Source of the DNA: Bugula neritina
Taxonomy: Eukaryota; Bryozoa; Gymnolaemata; Cheilostomatida; Bugulidae
Assembly (NCBI GenBank): GCA_964035545.1
Contig: OZ037766.1
Location: forward strand, 7,945,722 to 8,009,721
Direction: 5' to 3'
DNA length: 64,000 nucleotides
Part shown: positions 48,706 to 64,000 of the stretch, one piece after another
Layout of the letters: every line of letters begins with the position of its first letter
How positions within the stretch are numbered: position 1 is the first letter of the stretch
Translations under genes and position numbers: made by a program
Notes under the pieces: generated by a model
What the model was told of the DNA's origin: nothing
What the model saw: only the letters and a program-made list of their open reading frames with translations
Database searches by the model: none

Positions 48706-50223
48706 TTTGTATTACACAGTCAAAGCCAGTGCCGGCCTAGCATGGCTGCATTTTCCTATGCAAATCATGATGACATCACTTCAAAATATGGCTTCCAAAT
48801 TAATTATTCCTTAAGCTTTCATTATTCAAGAATTTTGTTATAGATTAACCAACGATCAAATTATAGAACAGAATTTCACTAAAAACTTACTTATGTGAAT
48901 GCACTGCTCTGCAAAAAATTATGCTTTTTAACACAATTAAAACCACTTTGAGCCTATTGCTGTTAATTGCCATGTTAATTTTAAAGCAAATCTCTCTATA
49001 GGGTCTCGCTTTCAGCTAAAAGCAAAAAACCTACCTTACTTTTTTTAAGTTTCCAGCTCTGTAAAAACCCCTGATCATATAAGAGTTGTTTTTAACTGAA
49101 AATGGAGAAGCCTTGCCTAAATACAATATAATTTATTGAACATTCTATCTACTTCTGAAGTTTTCCTAACACTAGGTTCATGAAGTTGTTGACCCTTTAG
49201 TAAAGCTATACAATAATCATATGTAGCTTTTGAAACACTACAAACTCATAGGGTTGGTAGATTAAAAAATATAACCACATGCATACTTCTTCGTGACCTG
49301 CTTCACTTTTTGTGAACTATAATAATCACATGCCTACTAAAAAAATATACTAATTGCATTAGCACCAAAATAATTTTAATTAAAGCATGTGAGTTTATCT
49401 ACTATTAACATCATCTAATTATAAATTGAAGCTGATGAAATCTTTTAAACTTTTAATTCAACAGTCAATTGATATCACTTCTATTTCCAAGTCTTTTGTT
49501 GGATTATGCAATATAACAAAAATGGTATTAAAATGTTAGGAGTAACATATTTTACAATTCAAATTGATTTCCTTTTCAGTCAATGGAATAAACATGTAAA
49601 TTTAAAAACAAAAAAATATTGTTATCGACTATTAGAGAAACCACTGCCATGGGTCACATTTGTTATTTCTTAATGCTTTTTTGCATTCTACATTACAGCC
49701 AGTGATAAATATTACATTATAATACGATTTCCAGGACATCAGTTACACTATACAAAATTTAAAAGCATAATAGATCAATTGACCAGCCAGATGCACTTTT
49801 TATTATATCAAGAGATTATTCACCAGAAACCAACTTGAAAGCAAAGATACAATTGTATACATGTATGTACACGTTTTGTACAGCAGGTGGGCATGAAATA
49901 CCATGCCAGTTGAGAAATACGGAATATAATTATTCATTGTTGTGTACATTCTGCTTTGGCCAAGGCCAATTTTACACCCAGTTGGTAGCATGCATCTTGA
50001 ACTAGCCAGCTAACATTAGGTAGGTTGTAGGAGAGGAAAGAGGTATACATATGTATTATGTTTACTATTTTTATTGAGTTTTTAAACTGCATTGTAAAGG
50101 TTAATCTAACAAAATACAAGCAAATACTGGTGTTACATTGCAAGACAACAAAAAGCAGTTAATATTGACATTAATATTCAATAAATCATTATTGTTTAGC
50201 AGGCAATTACATGTTCTGTGCAA
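48706..50223. other. Intergenic DNA between the IQ-motif gene and HSC70
   Basis: No exon with splice support was seen. Contains the 3' UTR of HSC70 at its right end and the promoter of the IQ-motif gene at its left. Several short runs of T and A, no repeat family recognised. Confidence 0.5.
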
Positions 50224-53158
<2,935 letters not shown>

Positions 53159-53780
53159 CTTTATGACTGTCTACAAAAATGAACAGATAATATTGTAAAT
53201 AACATTTAAAAATGCATATTGAATATTGAAATAATTTTATTTACATTTACTTACAGTCATTTCGATTATCCGATTATAACTGCATGTTATTGTTTATGTA
53301 TAGCAAAACAAGGTTATATTAATATTAAATCTACTAGTACCAACAGTAAAAGTATTACTATTTATATTACTATAAGTACAACCCTTTAATCAATATTAAA
53401 CTTAGTTTGTAGAATAAAAATTTGTAAATATTGGTCAGCAAATTGAATTTGATGTTACTTAACATACTCATAGTGATACTTTTTCATTTTGACTCCAACT
53501 TTTAGGCATACAATAACAATACTATTATTATTATATAGTTGCACAGTTATAACACTGCTAATGCCTAGTGGTTACACATATGAAAGAATAAATAAAAGAA
53601 CAAACTCACCTAATGGTTAATAATTCAGATGGAACTAGGAGAAACCCTTCGAAGCTACCACCGCCTGCTAAATGAATGGACCAAAAGAAAGAACTAGATC
53701 AACGATAGGCGGGAATGAATCACGCCAACGTCATTTCCTGTCCAGAACATTCTAATGATCCAAAAACAATTATTACGCAG
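53159..53780 (-). promoter_or_regulatory. HSC70 5' UTR intron, non-coding exon 1 and promoter
   Basis: An acceptor (TTTTTGTAG) lies 12 bases before the ATG, and a matching donor (ATTAG|GTGAGTTTG) lies at about 53610, so a leader exon of roughly 53611-53690 is spliced on. Just upstream is AGAACATTCT at about 53755-53764, an exact two-unit heat shock element (nGAAnnTTCn), and AACGTCAT at about 53739, a CRE half site. One short HSE fits modest stress response of a constitutive gene. Transcription start inferred, not proven. Confidence 0.6.
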
Positions 53781-56700
53781 TGATAGAAATAACCATTAAA
53801 CTATAACCTCTATAGTTTTATTTCAATGAAATAACCAATGAACTAGAAAATATTATTTCCCTTTGACTATTTCTAGCTCAAAGGAAATAACATTACTAAT
53901 AACAAATAGGTTGTAAAAAACTTCTATCAAACGGTAGAGTTATCCTCACCCCGCTAAAATGAGACAAATCCACAGTTACAACCATTGAAATATAACCTTT
54001 AAAAACAATCATAAGCAACTCACAAAGGCTAACTAAAAATGAATGACAAAATAAGTCCCTAAACCTTTCGAAAACACAATATAAATGTCAAATAGAGTAT
54101 GAAGAAACACGCAAAATCAGAATATAATAGTAAAAAAGAAGGAAAGCAAGACTATTAACATCTTTATATAAAATATCAATCAAAGGGTAATAAATATATG
54201 CATGTAAAAATCAAAGAAGTGAGTTAGGAGAAATATTGTTTATTTACAGCCTGCATCAAATGAATAATAATTTATTAGCTACAAAACTCTATTTAAATGT
54301 AATACATGAAATATGTAGTAAAACTTGGCTACTTTATATGCCTCTAAACATTTAATTTAGCCAACTGTGAGGAATATTAATATTGAGCTAGTTGTAAAAC
54401 TTCGTTCACCACATTTTCCATTTTAATACTGTGTTTGTAGTGAACGACGACTAAAAGTAAGTTAGAAGTTTATTATTGCTAAATTTTATCCATGCTCAGC
54501 AATCGATAAAGTAGATGACATTTTACTGGCTGTATTAGTGTAAGCTATTTGTTTTGCAATATTTCAGCAATTATGGCATTACAGAAAATAGTATTAAATT
54601 ATTATTTCGCAAATAAAAAAGAGTAACTCAAATTGGTTAGTGATTTATATGATTACATGACTATTTATGTGAGGCCTACATGCTAGTGTAGGCTATACAC
54701 CGCACTATACACTACATTGCTGCAGTGTATAATTGCAAAATTTTGGTCTATAGGAAATATTACAGCTACTACAATGTTAAGCATTTACTTATTTGATATG
54801 TTGGTCTGAGTTTTATTAAGTCTTGTTATCACATTTTTCAAGATTTAAATTCGTGAACTAACTCACAGAACAAATTACTTTCTCTGCTGCTAGACGCAGT
54901 GGGGTAGATATTATACCACTCTGGTTAGATGCTATTATTAGGCTCTCTTCCAAGATAATATTATTATAGTACAAACAAAGCACGTGGGCAGAATTTACGC
55001 TGGTTTAAAGGTCAGCACGCCCTAATATTTTTAATATATTTAGCCAATCGCTGCGTAATATGAAGCTATATTGTTTGTAATTGGTGGGCTGCGATAACAC
55101 GCGTGAGTATAGTTATTAAGTAGTCTGATAACAATATCGCAGTTAAAGTATGCAGACAAAGATTGTCAAGTAAAGTTATATGGCGTTACTTTGTCTAGAC
55201 GCGTGAGCTTATAAATGTCGTAGAATAATCTTGTTATTGTCCAGCCGTATCATTACGATTGTATTTTACTACATGTTGAGCTGGATAATTATTCATTATC
55301 ACCTTAATGAGCTTAAAGACGTTACCATGCATATCTAGAGTTTTACTTTCAAAAGATTTAACGTATTGAATTACTGATGTAAGTCTTTTAATACAAAGCA
55401 ATAATTAAATAACTTCTGCTTAAAATAACTCTTAAGGCTAATACTAATACTAATAGTAATACTAATACTAAGTCTAATAGTAATACTAATAGTAATAGAA
55501 TAATTATTAATACTAATAGTAATAACAAGGAAAAGTTGAAGTTCAGTGGACTTTTTAGTTTGGCTTTGCTTTTACAATTGACTTTAAATTTAACTGTTAA
55601 GATAATCATCTTCAACTTGACTTCTCATTGAGTCATTCGCATTCTGATTCTGTTATTTCAATAATAAAATTTAATGTACCTATAATTTCAATGATACTTT
55701 ATTCATTAATTATAAATATTTCAAAGTCTTAGAAATTACCAAATTTCACTTGAAATAGACCAATCACTAGTAGTTATAAGATAACTAGAAGCATAACTAT
55801 AACTGAATCAATGAAAGCGTAATACTAATACTAATAGTAATACAATAGAACAAGATATAATATTAATTACACTACTAATAATAATACCAACAGCAGTAAT
55901 AACAATAATAGTAAAGTAATTTTGTAATCATTTTAGTTCTACTATAATTTTAATTATACTTTTATACTAACAGCTATTACTAATATTAAGTCTATCAAGT
56001 AACTAAATTTAAATTTCAACAGTCATAATAACAATATCAATATGGATATAAATAATGTATTTATATTATTCTAAAACCTATAGTTGTAATAATTATATGA
56101 AGATCCATTATTAAGCTACTCGAAATAAAAATACTATTAGCATCCATAAATAATAAAGGCTTTAATATCAGTGGTAATAAAATTAAATAATATTTACATA
56201 AAATCCAATTCTGCATAAAAACTTTTCCTTTGTTTTCAAACTAAAGTTTTAAAAAGTTCAATTTTTATTTCACCTGTTGAAATACTAGATATACCACATA
56301 ATCTGCAAATTTGTGTTACACATAAATTTACAATTAGTTTAGGCTCAAGAGGGCGTTCAGGCATTTTGCACTTCTTTAAATTTGAAAAAAAAACCTTGAA
56401 AGTGAGATAGTGCAGTCTATGTTGTAAAAAAGACCCATACCCGGACCATGCATTCTAACTAGCTTCGAGAATTTGCATAGCACATGTCCTTCCAGGGTAT
56501 AACATAATTTATTTATTGCAACCCCCACTGTTATTGAAAATACATTCCAAATTTTAAGCTTTCCGGTAATGCAGAAATGCTTGGTAGCAAATTATACTTT
56601 TAAAAAAGCTAAGGGGGCATTTCCTTGTGCTAAAAGCTAGCGTTCTTGATAATTTTAATTTTAATATTATATGTTTAATTTTAGCTAGTATGCTACTCAT

Positions 56701-57203
56701 ACTGTGTTAGGCTTAGCTTTAAACAATTAAGTTTTAAGCCCAAGCATAGGCTGTAGATAATAAAACTCAGTGCAGAGAAGGGTTTTTGGTGTAACTGCAG
56801 TTTCAAATTTATAGCTAAGCTCTTCAAGGCTCGGATCTAGTGGTTTTGATATGTAGAGTAGACAACTTTCTATTATGCATCCGTCAACTGAAACTAGTGC
56901 TATGCAAGACAGATAAATATTGTACTACTCAGCTACTGGTTTATGATTGGCATTGAACTATGCAAACAGTTATAAAACACAAAAAAATGCAACCTGCTTT
57001 TCCTTCATAGCAAACAATATCATTAATATCATTTATTATCTTTTGCATTTCAGCATTGGTCTAATAGTTATGGTTACTGGTAATTGAATCAAAATAATTA
57101 TAATTTAATATGTTGCAGCGTAGAGGTGATGAGAAGTTACATTGCTGACATTAATTTAACATTGAGATGTAATTTTAGGACTTATTGAACATTGATTGGT
57201 ACA
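53781..57203. other. Large divergent intergenic region between HSC70 and the 57-kb gene
   Basis: About 3.4 kb with no supported exon. It holds the ANT-type repeats at 55430-55990, and a less AT-rich patch at 54990-55220 with an E-box (CACGTG at 54981), two copies of ACGCGTGAG (about 55098 and 55199) and an inverted CCAAT (ATTGG at 55080). This patch could be a promoter or enhancer for the plus-strand gene; that is inference. Confidence 0.5.
55430..55990. repeat. ANT-type simple repeat tracts
   Basis: Two tracts, 55430-55530 and 55820-55990, made of AATACTAATAGT-like triplets, same class as the other loci. The Leu-rich minus-strand open frame across the first tract is a low-complexity artefact. 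Confidence 0.8.
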
Positions 57204-60200
57204 ATGTCAGCTACAGATCTTCTGGACGTTTCATGGTTTGCATTTAATGTTCAAGAGCATGGTGCTTCGTGCTGCAAAAGAGCTCATGATGGGACATCGG
57301 TGCAAGTTTCATTTGGAAGTAAGATTTGGTACAACTAGCTAATGTTAATATCTATGATTTTTTTCACCTATTTTATAAAGAAATTCTAATAGACTTGCTT
57401 TGCTGAAAATAATTGAGATTTTATAATGTTTTAATCTCCAATATTCTGTTATACTGAGCATCTTTGTGTAAAACAAATTGTAGTGTTACTATTATTGTAA
57501 TAAGAGTATTTGTATTTAGGCTGGGATTCACCCAATGAAATATATAGTCCACAGTCTACAGTGACACAGAAAATACCAGTTCGCCAAAAAAATATATTGC
57601 CTAGCAACAATCATCAACCAATGAATTATAATGGTGCCACTGACTACACATTTAAGCACTATGAAGACATAAGTCAGTACATGAGAGACTATAGATGTTA
57701 CCACACGTGTAAGCAGACAGGTTATGTGAGCTCTTTATGCCATGCAGGAAGAGTTCTTCCTGCATCTATAGCATCAGGTAAGCATTTCTTATACGTATAA
57801 TTTTGAATTTTTATAACAATTTCCAAAATTTATTCTAAATTGATCTCATAGAAAATTTATAATAGGCAGCAGTAATGAAAATTTCAATTTTTCTAGCCAC
57901 TGATTTTCTACCTTTAGCTGTTGCTTAGCCCAAGCTGGACTTTATAAAAGTTTTTAATGTGGGTAAAGCTGCCTTAATTGCTTATTTAGAATCTAGCTTG
58001 TAGTATAATTCAAATTATATAATGCTATGTAGATAACAAGTGTTTGTGTTAATTATCTTATTTTCACAAATATATATATTTCTATAAAAAATAGCGTAAG
58101 CTAATAACTGGCTAGTACCTGCATATATTATCTCCTATTAATATTTGATGTAGAAATATCTGTGATTAGTGCTACTGTCTAATCAATACATTATTAAGTG
58201 TGACATTCACTTTGCATGAGCATCCTGATTCTTTTGTTTGAAAGATATTAGAGATGATCATCAATAGTTGACTGTATTGATAATCACACTGAAGTGAGTT
58301 CATGTCATTATGTAAAGCTTGTGACATGTTTATCATAGCACTATACTTTGTGTAGTATATGCAGCTATTGATCTTGAGTGAAACAGTTATACTGTCTGAG
58401 CTCTTAGACACACTTTGCCGTATCGTATGCTGTAGCAGCAAATGTCAGCCATTTTTGTTAACATCCGGGCTGAATTGTACCTTGGTATACATTGGGGGGG
58501 GGGTGATCAAATACTGCTTGTTAAAAAAAATCGAGCAGGGCGCCTATTGGGCAGAGTTGATATAGTATTAAAATTTAAAGAATTTTTTCTGCTGGTTTAT
58601 TTTAACCGTTTATTGTTCATTTAATTTACTCAATTCCATAGCTTCAAAAGGTTAAAAAAATCTTTATCCGGCTTGTTGAAATTAAGCCTAGCCTAAAAAT
58701 CTAGCTTTCACTAATTACAAAAACTGCAAGCCATAAACCTAAAATTTAATTAGATGGCTTAAATATTTATTATTCAAATTAGTTTGCACAATTATTTTAT
58801 GGCAAAACGTGTCTAGGTGGTGAGGGTTGAACTGCGTGGTATTCAAGTTGTGCTGTTGGCACCAAACTGTGAACAGTAATTTCACAGAGTTATGTTGAAT
58901 ATGTCAGTATAATGTTTATTTGTCAGTTGGGTAACGCAATAAGCTAAGCAATTGCTTTCACAATGGGTATTACCTTTGCTTCATTTATTTGCTCAAATTT
59001 AATAAACAAACCAAACAATTTCATGTATTGGCATTTTACTAGTTGATATTGTAGGTCCAGTTACTGTATGGACCTTACGTGGTTTTCAACAATGGAACCG
59101 GTTTTCTTCGATTACCAAAATCTAATATCTTATTCTTTACTGTTTACTGTAGCTAGTTTTTATTTGCTTAACAAGGCGTATTGTTTGCAAATTGAATATT
59201 TTTGGATTACAGCCAATTTTTATGTTTTTCCTTTGTTCATTGCTGCATGTTACTTTACAACAAAGAGGTCATCTTTAGGCCAAGGTCAAATAAGGAAATT
59301 GAGTAGGTATCAAAACATAGTCCAAGTGATAACTATGACCAGAAAGATTTGTTTTAGGTGGCTTAATGAAATTTTTCACAGTTAACTGTGTAAGCCAAAA
59401 GTTAAAATGACAAATTAATGTTATGGTTTATCAATTTTAAAACCATTTGAAATGCAGTTGATATTATGCTTGTCCGTGCAATACTACCACTAGTACAACT
59501 GTGTTTCTCTGTATGCATTTAATTACCTTTAGTTGTCCTTAATGTCCTTTAATTTTAGTAGGTGAAGGGACTGTTAATGATCCGCAAGATAGTTCGGTCA
59601 GACTACCCAGTAGTACTGACTATGTGATAGAGTCAGATACAGTTGGCAGCATTGGCAGCGGTGGTGATAAATCTATAAAACATTCAGAGTTACTTCACAT
59701 GCTTAGACACAGGTAGGGAATATCATTGCCCAAATATGCTAAAAGTGTCTGATTTAAATTTACTACAATATTGTTTTCAATATATTTAAAAAAAGATTCA
59801 GCTTTCCACAGTAAAATGAAAAGACCATTGTCAGAGTAGAATCAGGCCAGTTTTATCAGATTGTACCCTGGCAATGGTTATTTTATATATATGGCCATCA
59901 CTGGGAGTCAAATTGGTTTTTTGACAAATTTGTATACATCTAATTTAGTATGCAATGACTCGGCTCTGAAAATTTGTTGTAAGATAAAAGAAATGCATGG
60001 GTTTGTGGGCCTTAGGCAATTACCTGACAAATAACTTCATGTATTTCAGTCAGTCAAAGAAATTGAGAGAAGGCTGCTATAAAACTGTGTCAACTACTCT
60101 GAAGCCTCAATGTTATAAAATGGACATGCCATTCAATGAAAAAGAAGAAAACTCTCAAAGTGTTCCTACGGATTATTCCCATTCCACCAATAAGCTTCTT

Positions 60201-63200
60201 CCTAACAGACCTTCTAGTTCAGAAAGCGTCCGAAGTTTAAAAGTATGTGATGTTAACAATGTGCCAGCTAATGACTTTAACAACAATAACACACACATAT
60301 ATTGTATATATAATCTTCAATTTTATCCAGTCTTCCAGAACAAAGCCAACATCTGCAGCTATCAAATCATTATCGGCTGGCTTGGAACGCCCTAGCAGGA
60401 GCAGCACGTTCAGGGAAGAATACAGTCTACAACCTAGAAAGTCAGCGGGTCAAACTGTTAGTCAGCAACTTCTCTCTAGTAAGTGAAGCAGCTCTGCCAG
60501 CAGTAAATTATATACACTTAGAATTAAAAATATAAATTATGTCTTTTTTAATCACCTGTACTTCTGCAGCTGTTTCTAACTGTATCAACTCAGAGTAAAT
60601 TGTCGATTTTTTGAAAGTAATTTATTGTTTTGTTAAATCCCACCTTTCAAATTTATATTTATACGTCTATTCTATTAATATTAAAATATGTATTTATTTT
60701 AAGTTTGCATTAGCTAGCCTGTATTAATGTAGTTAAACATAAAATGCTGTGGTGAGACATAAAATATGTAATTTTATAATAGTGTAATATATAATTGGGG
60801 TATCAAAATGAAACCTTGTGTGGTTTGCAAGTTCTCTAATAGCTACATGCTACAGTCTAGTTACATTCTATAAAATGATAATGATGATCTGTTTATATAA
60901 TGTTGATAGTAGTTCTGTGCGTTGCCAACTTAATAATGATCAAATAGTTTTCCCGTAAACTGTTTATTGCAATTTCATGAATACAAATTAAAATAATATT
61001 TTTTATTGCATATTATGTAAACAAAAATTCATGCTATGTTTGCACAAAGTGATAAATAGTAAAAGACAATATTCAATGTCCATTTATCTAATTGATATTT
61101 TATATATCAATCATTATAGATTAAGATTAAGCCAACATTGGGTTATTTCATCAAACTGAGAGTTGATAAAAATTAAACAAAAATCATTTTTAATTTTTCT
61201 GCTCGGCCCAAAATGTAGTGTAACACAATGAAAATAATTAGTTTTAATTTTATGAAATGATCTGAAACCCTAATTGCAAAAAGAATTGTTCTGCAATGTT
61301 GCTGCATTAGGGATTTCTGTTTTACATTTTTTGAAAAAATACTTAGTGGAAAAAAGCAGAAATAGATGTGGCAAACAGTTTAATGCAAACTTTCAAATTT
61401 TGGTGTAAGAATCTTTCTCATTTGACACGAATTTTCAGTTTAAGTTTGGCTTTGTTGATAGATCTGCTCTAATTTTTAAGTGAACAGCTTTTCATTTAAA
61501 ATTATTTTAGCCAAGTATTGTTATGTAACTCAGGCTTTGCTTAAAATAGCTTATCACCCCTAATCTATTGCATTTATTTACAATTTTGGCCTATACTTTA
61601 TTAGCCATCAGTTTGCACAATATATTATTGTGTTATTTCTTATTGAGTTTATCAAAAGGATTGTTAGAGTTATCTATCCTTTTTTGCTAGTGTAAATCGG
61701 TACCTAAATATTTTGTCTCTAATATCAAAATTTTTCTACTGCTTTTTCCATAACTTATAATAGAGATTTATCATTCTATTTATTATTATCATTTGTATTT
61801 GTGAGGAGGCTAAACGAGTACTGTGTATTTAATAATGCCTTAAAAATTACCAAATACTTATAATACAAGATACTACACTTGAGAAGCTTTTCGAAAACAT
61901 AAGATAAAATTTACTTTAGATTGATATTTATTTGAGATTTTTGCTATTTAAAATTTGCTAGCCTGATTGTGATACTGTGATGAGTATATTTGCATGGCAG
62001 TTCAATACCTTAATCATCAATTTTGTTTGTGTAAGTCTAATTAAATTAAAAATTATTAATTTTAGTCACATCCAATCATATTTAAAAAAACAAGTTTTAT
62101 CATGTTCATTATTTAAATTTTTCAAAAATCAATTCAGGTTGAACAAGATTATTTTGATTAGATGAAAAATTCATGACTAACATTTAGCAAAATAGTTGCA
62201 AGCCTCACCAGTACTACTTGAATAATTCTCCACATTCTCCACTAGATACAAGCAACATGGCTGTATTCTGTAGGTCATCGGCACCATGTCTCATCTTTAT
62301 ATCAACCAATCCCAGGGTCTAAAGTTTTTATTGGCTCAACAATGAGACGAACTCCACAGAATGGCCTTTCATCTGCTTCAACCCAGAGGTAAAAGACAAG
62401 ATATAAATGATAGTGCATTTTATATATGTGTTTGTGCGTGTTCGCATGCCTGCCGACTTTCTTTTGCTTTACAATATAAGATTATTGGCTAAAAGCACAG
62501 CTTAACATGTTTTTGAATGATATTGATTTGGTTCTCATCTAGTTCAGTGGACTTCATTTGAAAGGTTTGTCATATTTTCTTCTCTCTAAGTGCTACATGA
62601 GCATAGCTGTTGGTAATGTGCTGTAATATCAGGTAAGTGATGCTTAACCTTTGGTCCTTACCCTAAATTGATTTTGAAGGTTTTTATAAGGTTAACAGGT
62701 AGAAAAATCCATTCAGTTTGTATAATGGTGACAAGTTTACTCTGCAAGGTTTGGTAAAGAAATTGTAAGTTGATTTTTTTAGTGAGAACAACAAAATTAG
62801 AGTCAAGGTTTAAATGGTAAAAACACAGTTATTATTAAATTTGGTTTATCAAAACTGAATATAGTGTTTAATGATTTACTAAATAGGAATAATATTGGAT
62901 GTAGCTACAAATATTCATATGTTTAACTTGATGTTGTGCATAATTTATAGCACAGGCAGTTTGCATTGTGCTACATCCAAAACTATAAACTGTTTTTAAT
63001 GCTTCCTTTTAACACAAAATTATGCAACTTTTTTGGATCTGTATACCTGAATGCTTTTGAAAGTTTTTATATAATTGTGATTTTTTTTAAAATTTGCACA
63101 AAAAAATAACACTGATTTATTGTAATTCTGCCCTTTTAATTTCAATCTTTTCTTAGAAATTATTTACACGAAAGTTGTTTACAATTGCTATGCCCTGTTC

Positions 63201-63333
63201 CATGTTGTCCCTGTCATTATCAGCTGGCTTTTCTTTCTTGTAGGGGAGCCAACTCCTTATTAAATCAGCTCAGACCAGTTCAAAAGAGCCTTCATGCATC
63301 TACACATTCTACAATTGCATCTCTTAAACACCA
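57204..63333 (+). CDS. Unrecognised Ser/Thr-rich protein, at least 7 exons, 3' end not in window
   Basis: Exons 57204-57318, 57520-57777, 59562-59712, 60050-60242, 60331-60478, 62274-62388 and 63244-63333 have GT-AG borders and every phase matches, giving about 356 aa with no stop, so the gene continues beyond 63333. The start MSATDLLDVSWFAFNVQEHG is followed by a Cys-containing segment (HTCKQTGYVSSLCHAGRV), an acidic YVIESDTVGSIGSGGDKS, and long polar Ser/Arg/Lys-rich stretches (RPSSSESVRSL; LERPSRSSTFREEYSL). No membrane span, signal peptide or known catalytic motif. It looks like a mostly disordered scaffold or cytoskeleton-associated protein. I do not recognise the family. The large introns (up to 1.8 kb) hold nothing notable except a G run at about 58493. 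Confidence 0.72.
58493..58503. repeat. Poly-G run
   Basis: Ten or more consecutive G in an intron of the 57-kb gene; with the poly-C at 21072 it is one of two such homopolymers in an otherwise AT-rich window. Confidence 0.8.
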
Positions 63334-64000
63334 GGTGATTTAGCACATACTCATTCTATGATAAACCTGAAAAGCAGACACAGGTTTATAGATAGAAAAA
63401 TTAATTTCTAAGAAGAGAGCAGTTTGACAGCATGCTTTTTATATTGCTTGCTATATACTGCTTGCTTGATGCGTGATATTTTTTATTATTTTTAAGTCAC
63501 CAACTTAAACAGTTAAAGTTTAACAATTAGCAACTTTGCCACATTATTCAAGTGACAGTCTCAGTTCTTAATACATTATAAATTTTAGCTATTACACTAA
63601 ATTGATTTCTGTTTTTAGCCACGGTATTGATCCAAGGTTATTGGCCTGCTACTGTTTGCCTTTTGATTAGTTTTAACACTAACCGTGGCTGGGAGTTTTC
63701 ACTTTTTGCCAATAACTTATAATTGTATTATACATATTTTAATTTATTTTAGTACGTTTCTCAACTAACTAAGCATGGAGTGTTGGGGTAATACCATGAG
63801 CAGTGTTATCTAGCTAGAGCCTTGTTAGAGTGTGTATGTGTGTTTAGTCTAAACTCACATGTTTCTTAGGTGCATCCCGGGAATTGAGTATCATCGCATA
63901 CATTTTTCATATTTTACCTGTAAAGCCTTATAATATAATTCTGCTCTGTCATCGGTAACATATTCTTATATATTTTACCTTTTCCCAACAGATTTAGATG
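63334..64000. other. Right-edge DNA, probable intron of the 57-kb gene
   Basis: A donor GTGATT follows 63333. No further exon with a clear acceptor was found before the window ends, although one may begin near the edge. Confidence 0.4.

Noticed and set aside
59068-59385. 105-codon plus-strand open frame with hydrophobic stretches
   Set aside because: It lies inside an intron whose flanking exons join in phase without it; no resemblance to a known protein.

Overview
This is animal (invertebrate metazoan) nuclear DNA. It is AT-rich, its genes are broken into many short exons by GT-AG introns, and the intergenic DNA is full of small transposons and degenerate simple repeats. The peptide xylosyltransferase (proteoglycan initiation, with a WSC domain as in non-vertebrate homologues), the severin/gelsolin-like protein and the cytosolic Hsc70 ending in EEVD all fit a metazoan. 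I cannot fix the phylum from the sequence. Exons were joined by hand by matching splice sites and reading phase. For severin, GLRX3, XYLT and HSC70 every phase closes to a full-length protein of the expected size.

Layout. 1-1490 (-): promoter, first exon and part of intron 1 of a second severin-like gene whose body lies off the left edge. 2239-13541 (-): complete 12-exon severin-like actin-binding gene; its intron 6 holds a decayed Ty3/Gypsy-type LTR element with a LINE fragment nested inside. 14777-19098 (-): ARL9/ARL10-like small GTPase gene whose 3' part lies in a 2.9 kb inverted repeat with 0.9 kb arms. 21941-25139 (+): glutaredoxin-3 (GLRX3/PICOT), 5 exons. 25692-34401 (-): peptide O-xylosyltransferase, 13 exons. 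35608-43109 (-): multi-exon protein with six CCCH zinc fingers and a C-terminal RING. 45388-48675 (-): unrecognised IQ-motif protein. 50224-53158 (-): HSC70, 9 coding exons plus a 5' UTR exon. 57204 to at least 63333 (+): unrecognised Ser/Thr-rich protein, continuing toward or past the right edge.

The neighbours are unrelated housekeeping and cell-structure genes (actin severing, iron-sulfur/redox handling, glycosaminoglycan initiation, RNA/ubiquitin, chaperone). Nothing suggests an operon or a cluster with a joint function. The more unusual content is structural: a tandem severin duplication that kept its promoter, a tRNA-derived SINE family with clear target-site duplications, three families of palindromic MITE-like elements, and recurrent simple repeats built on reverse-complement-symmetric ANT/ATNANT units.
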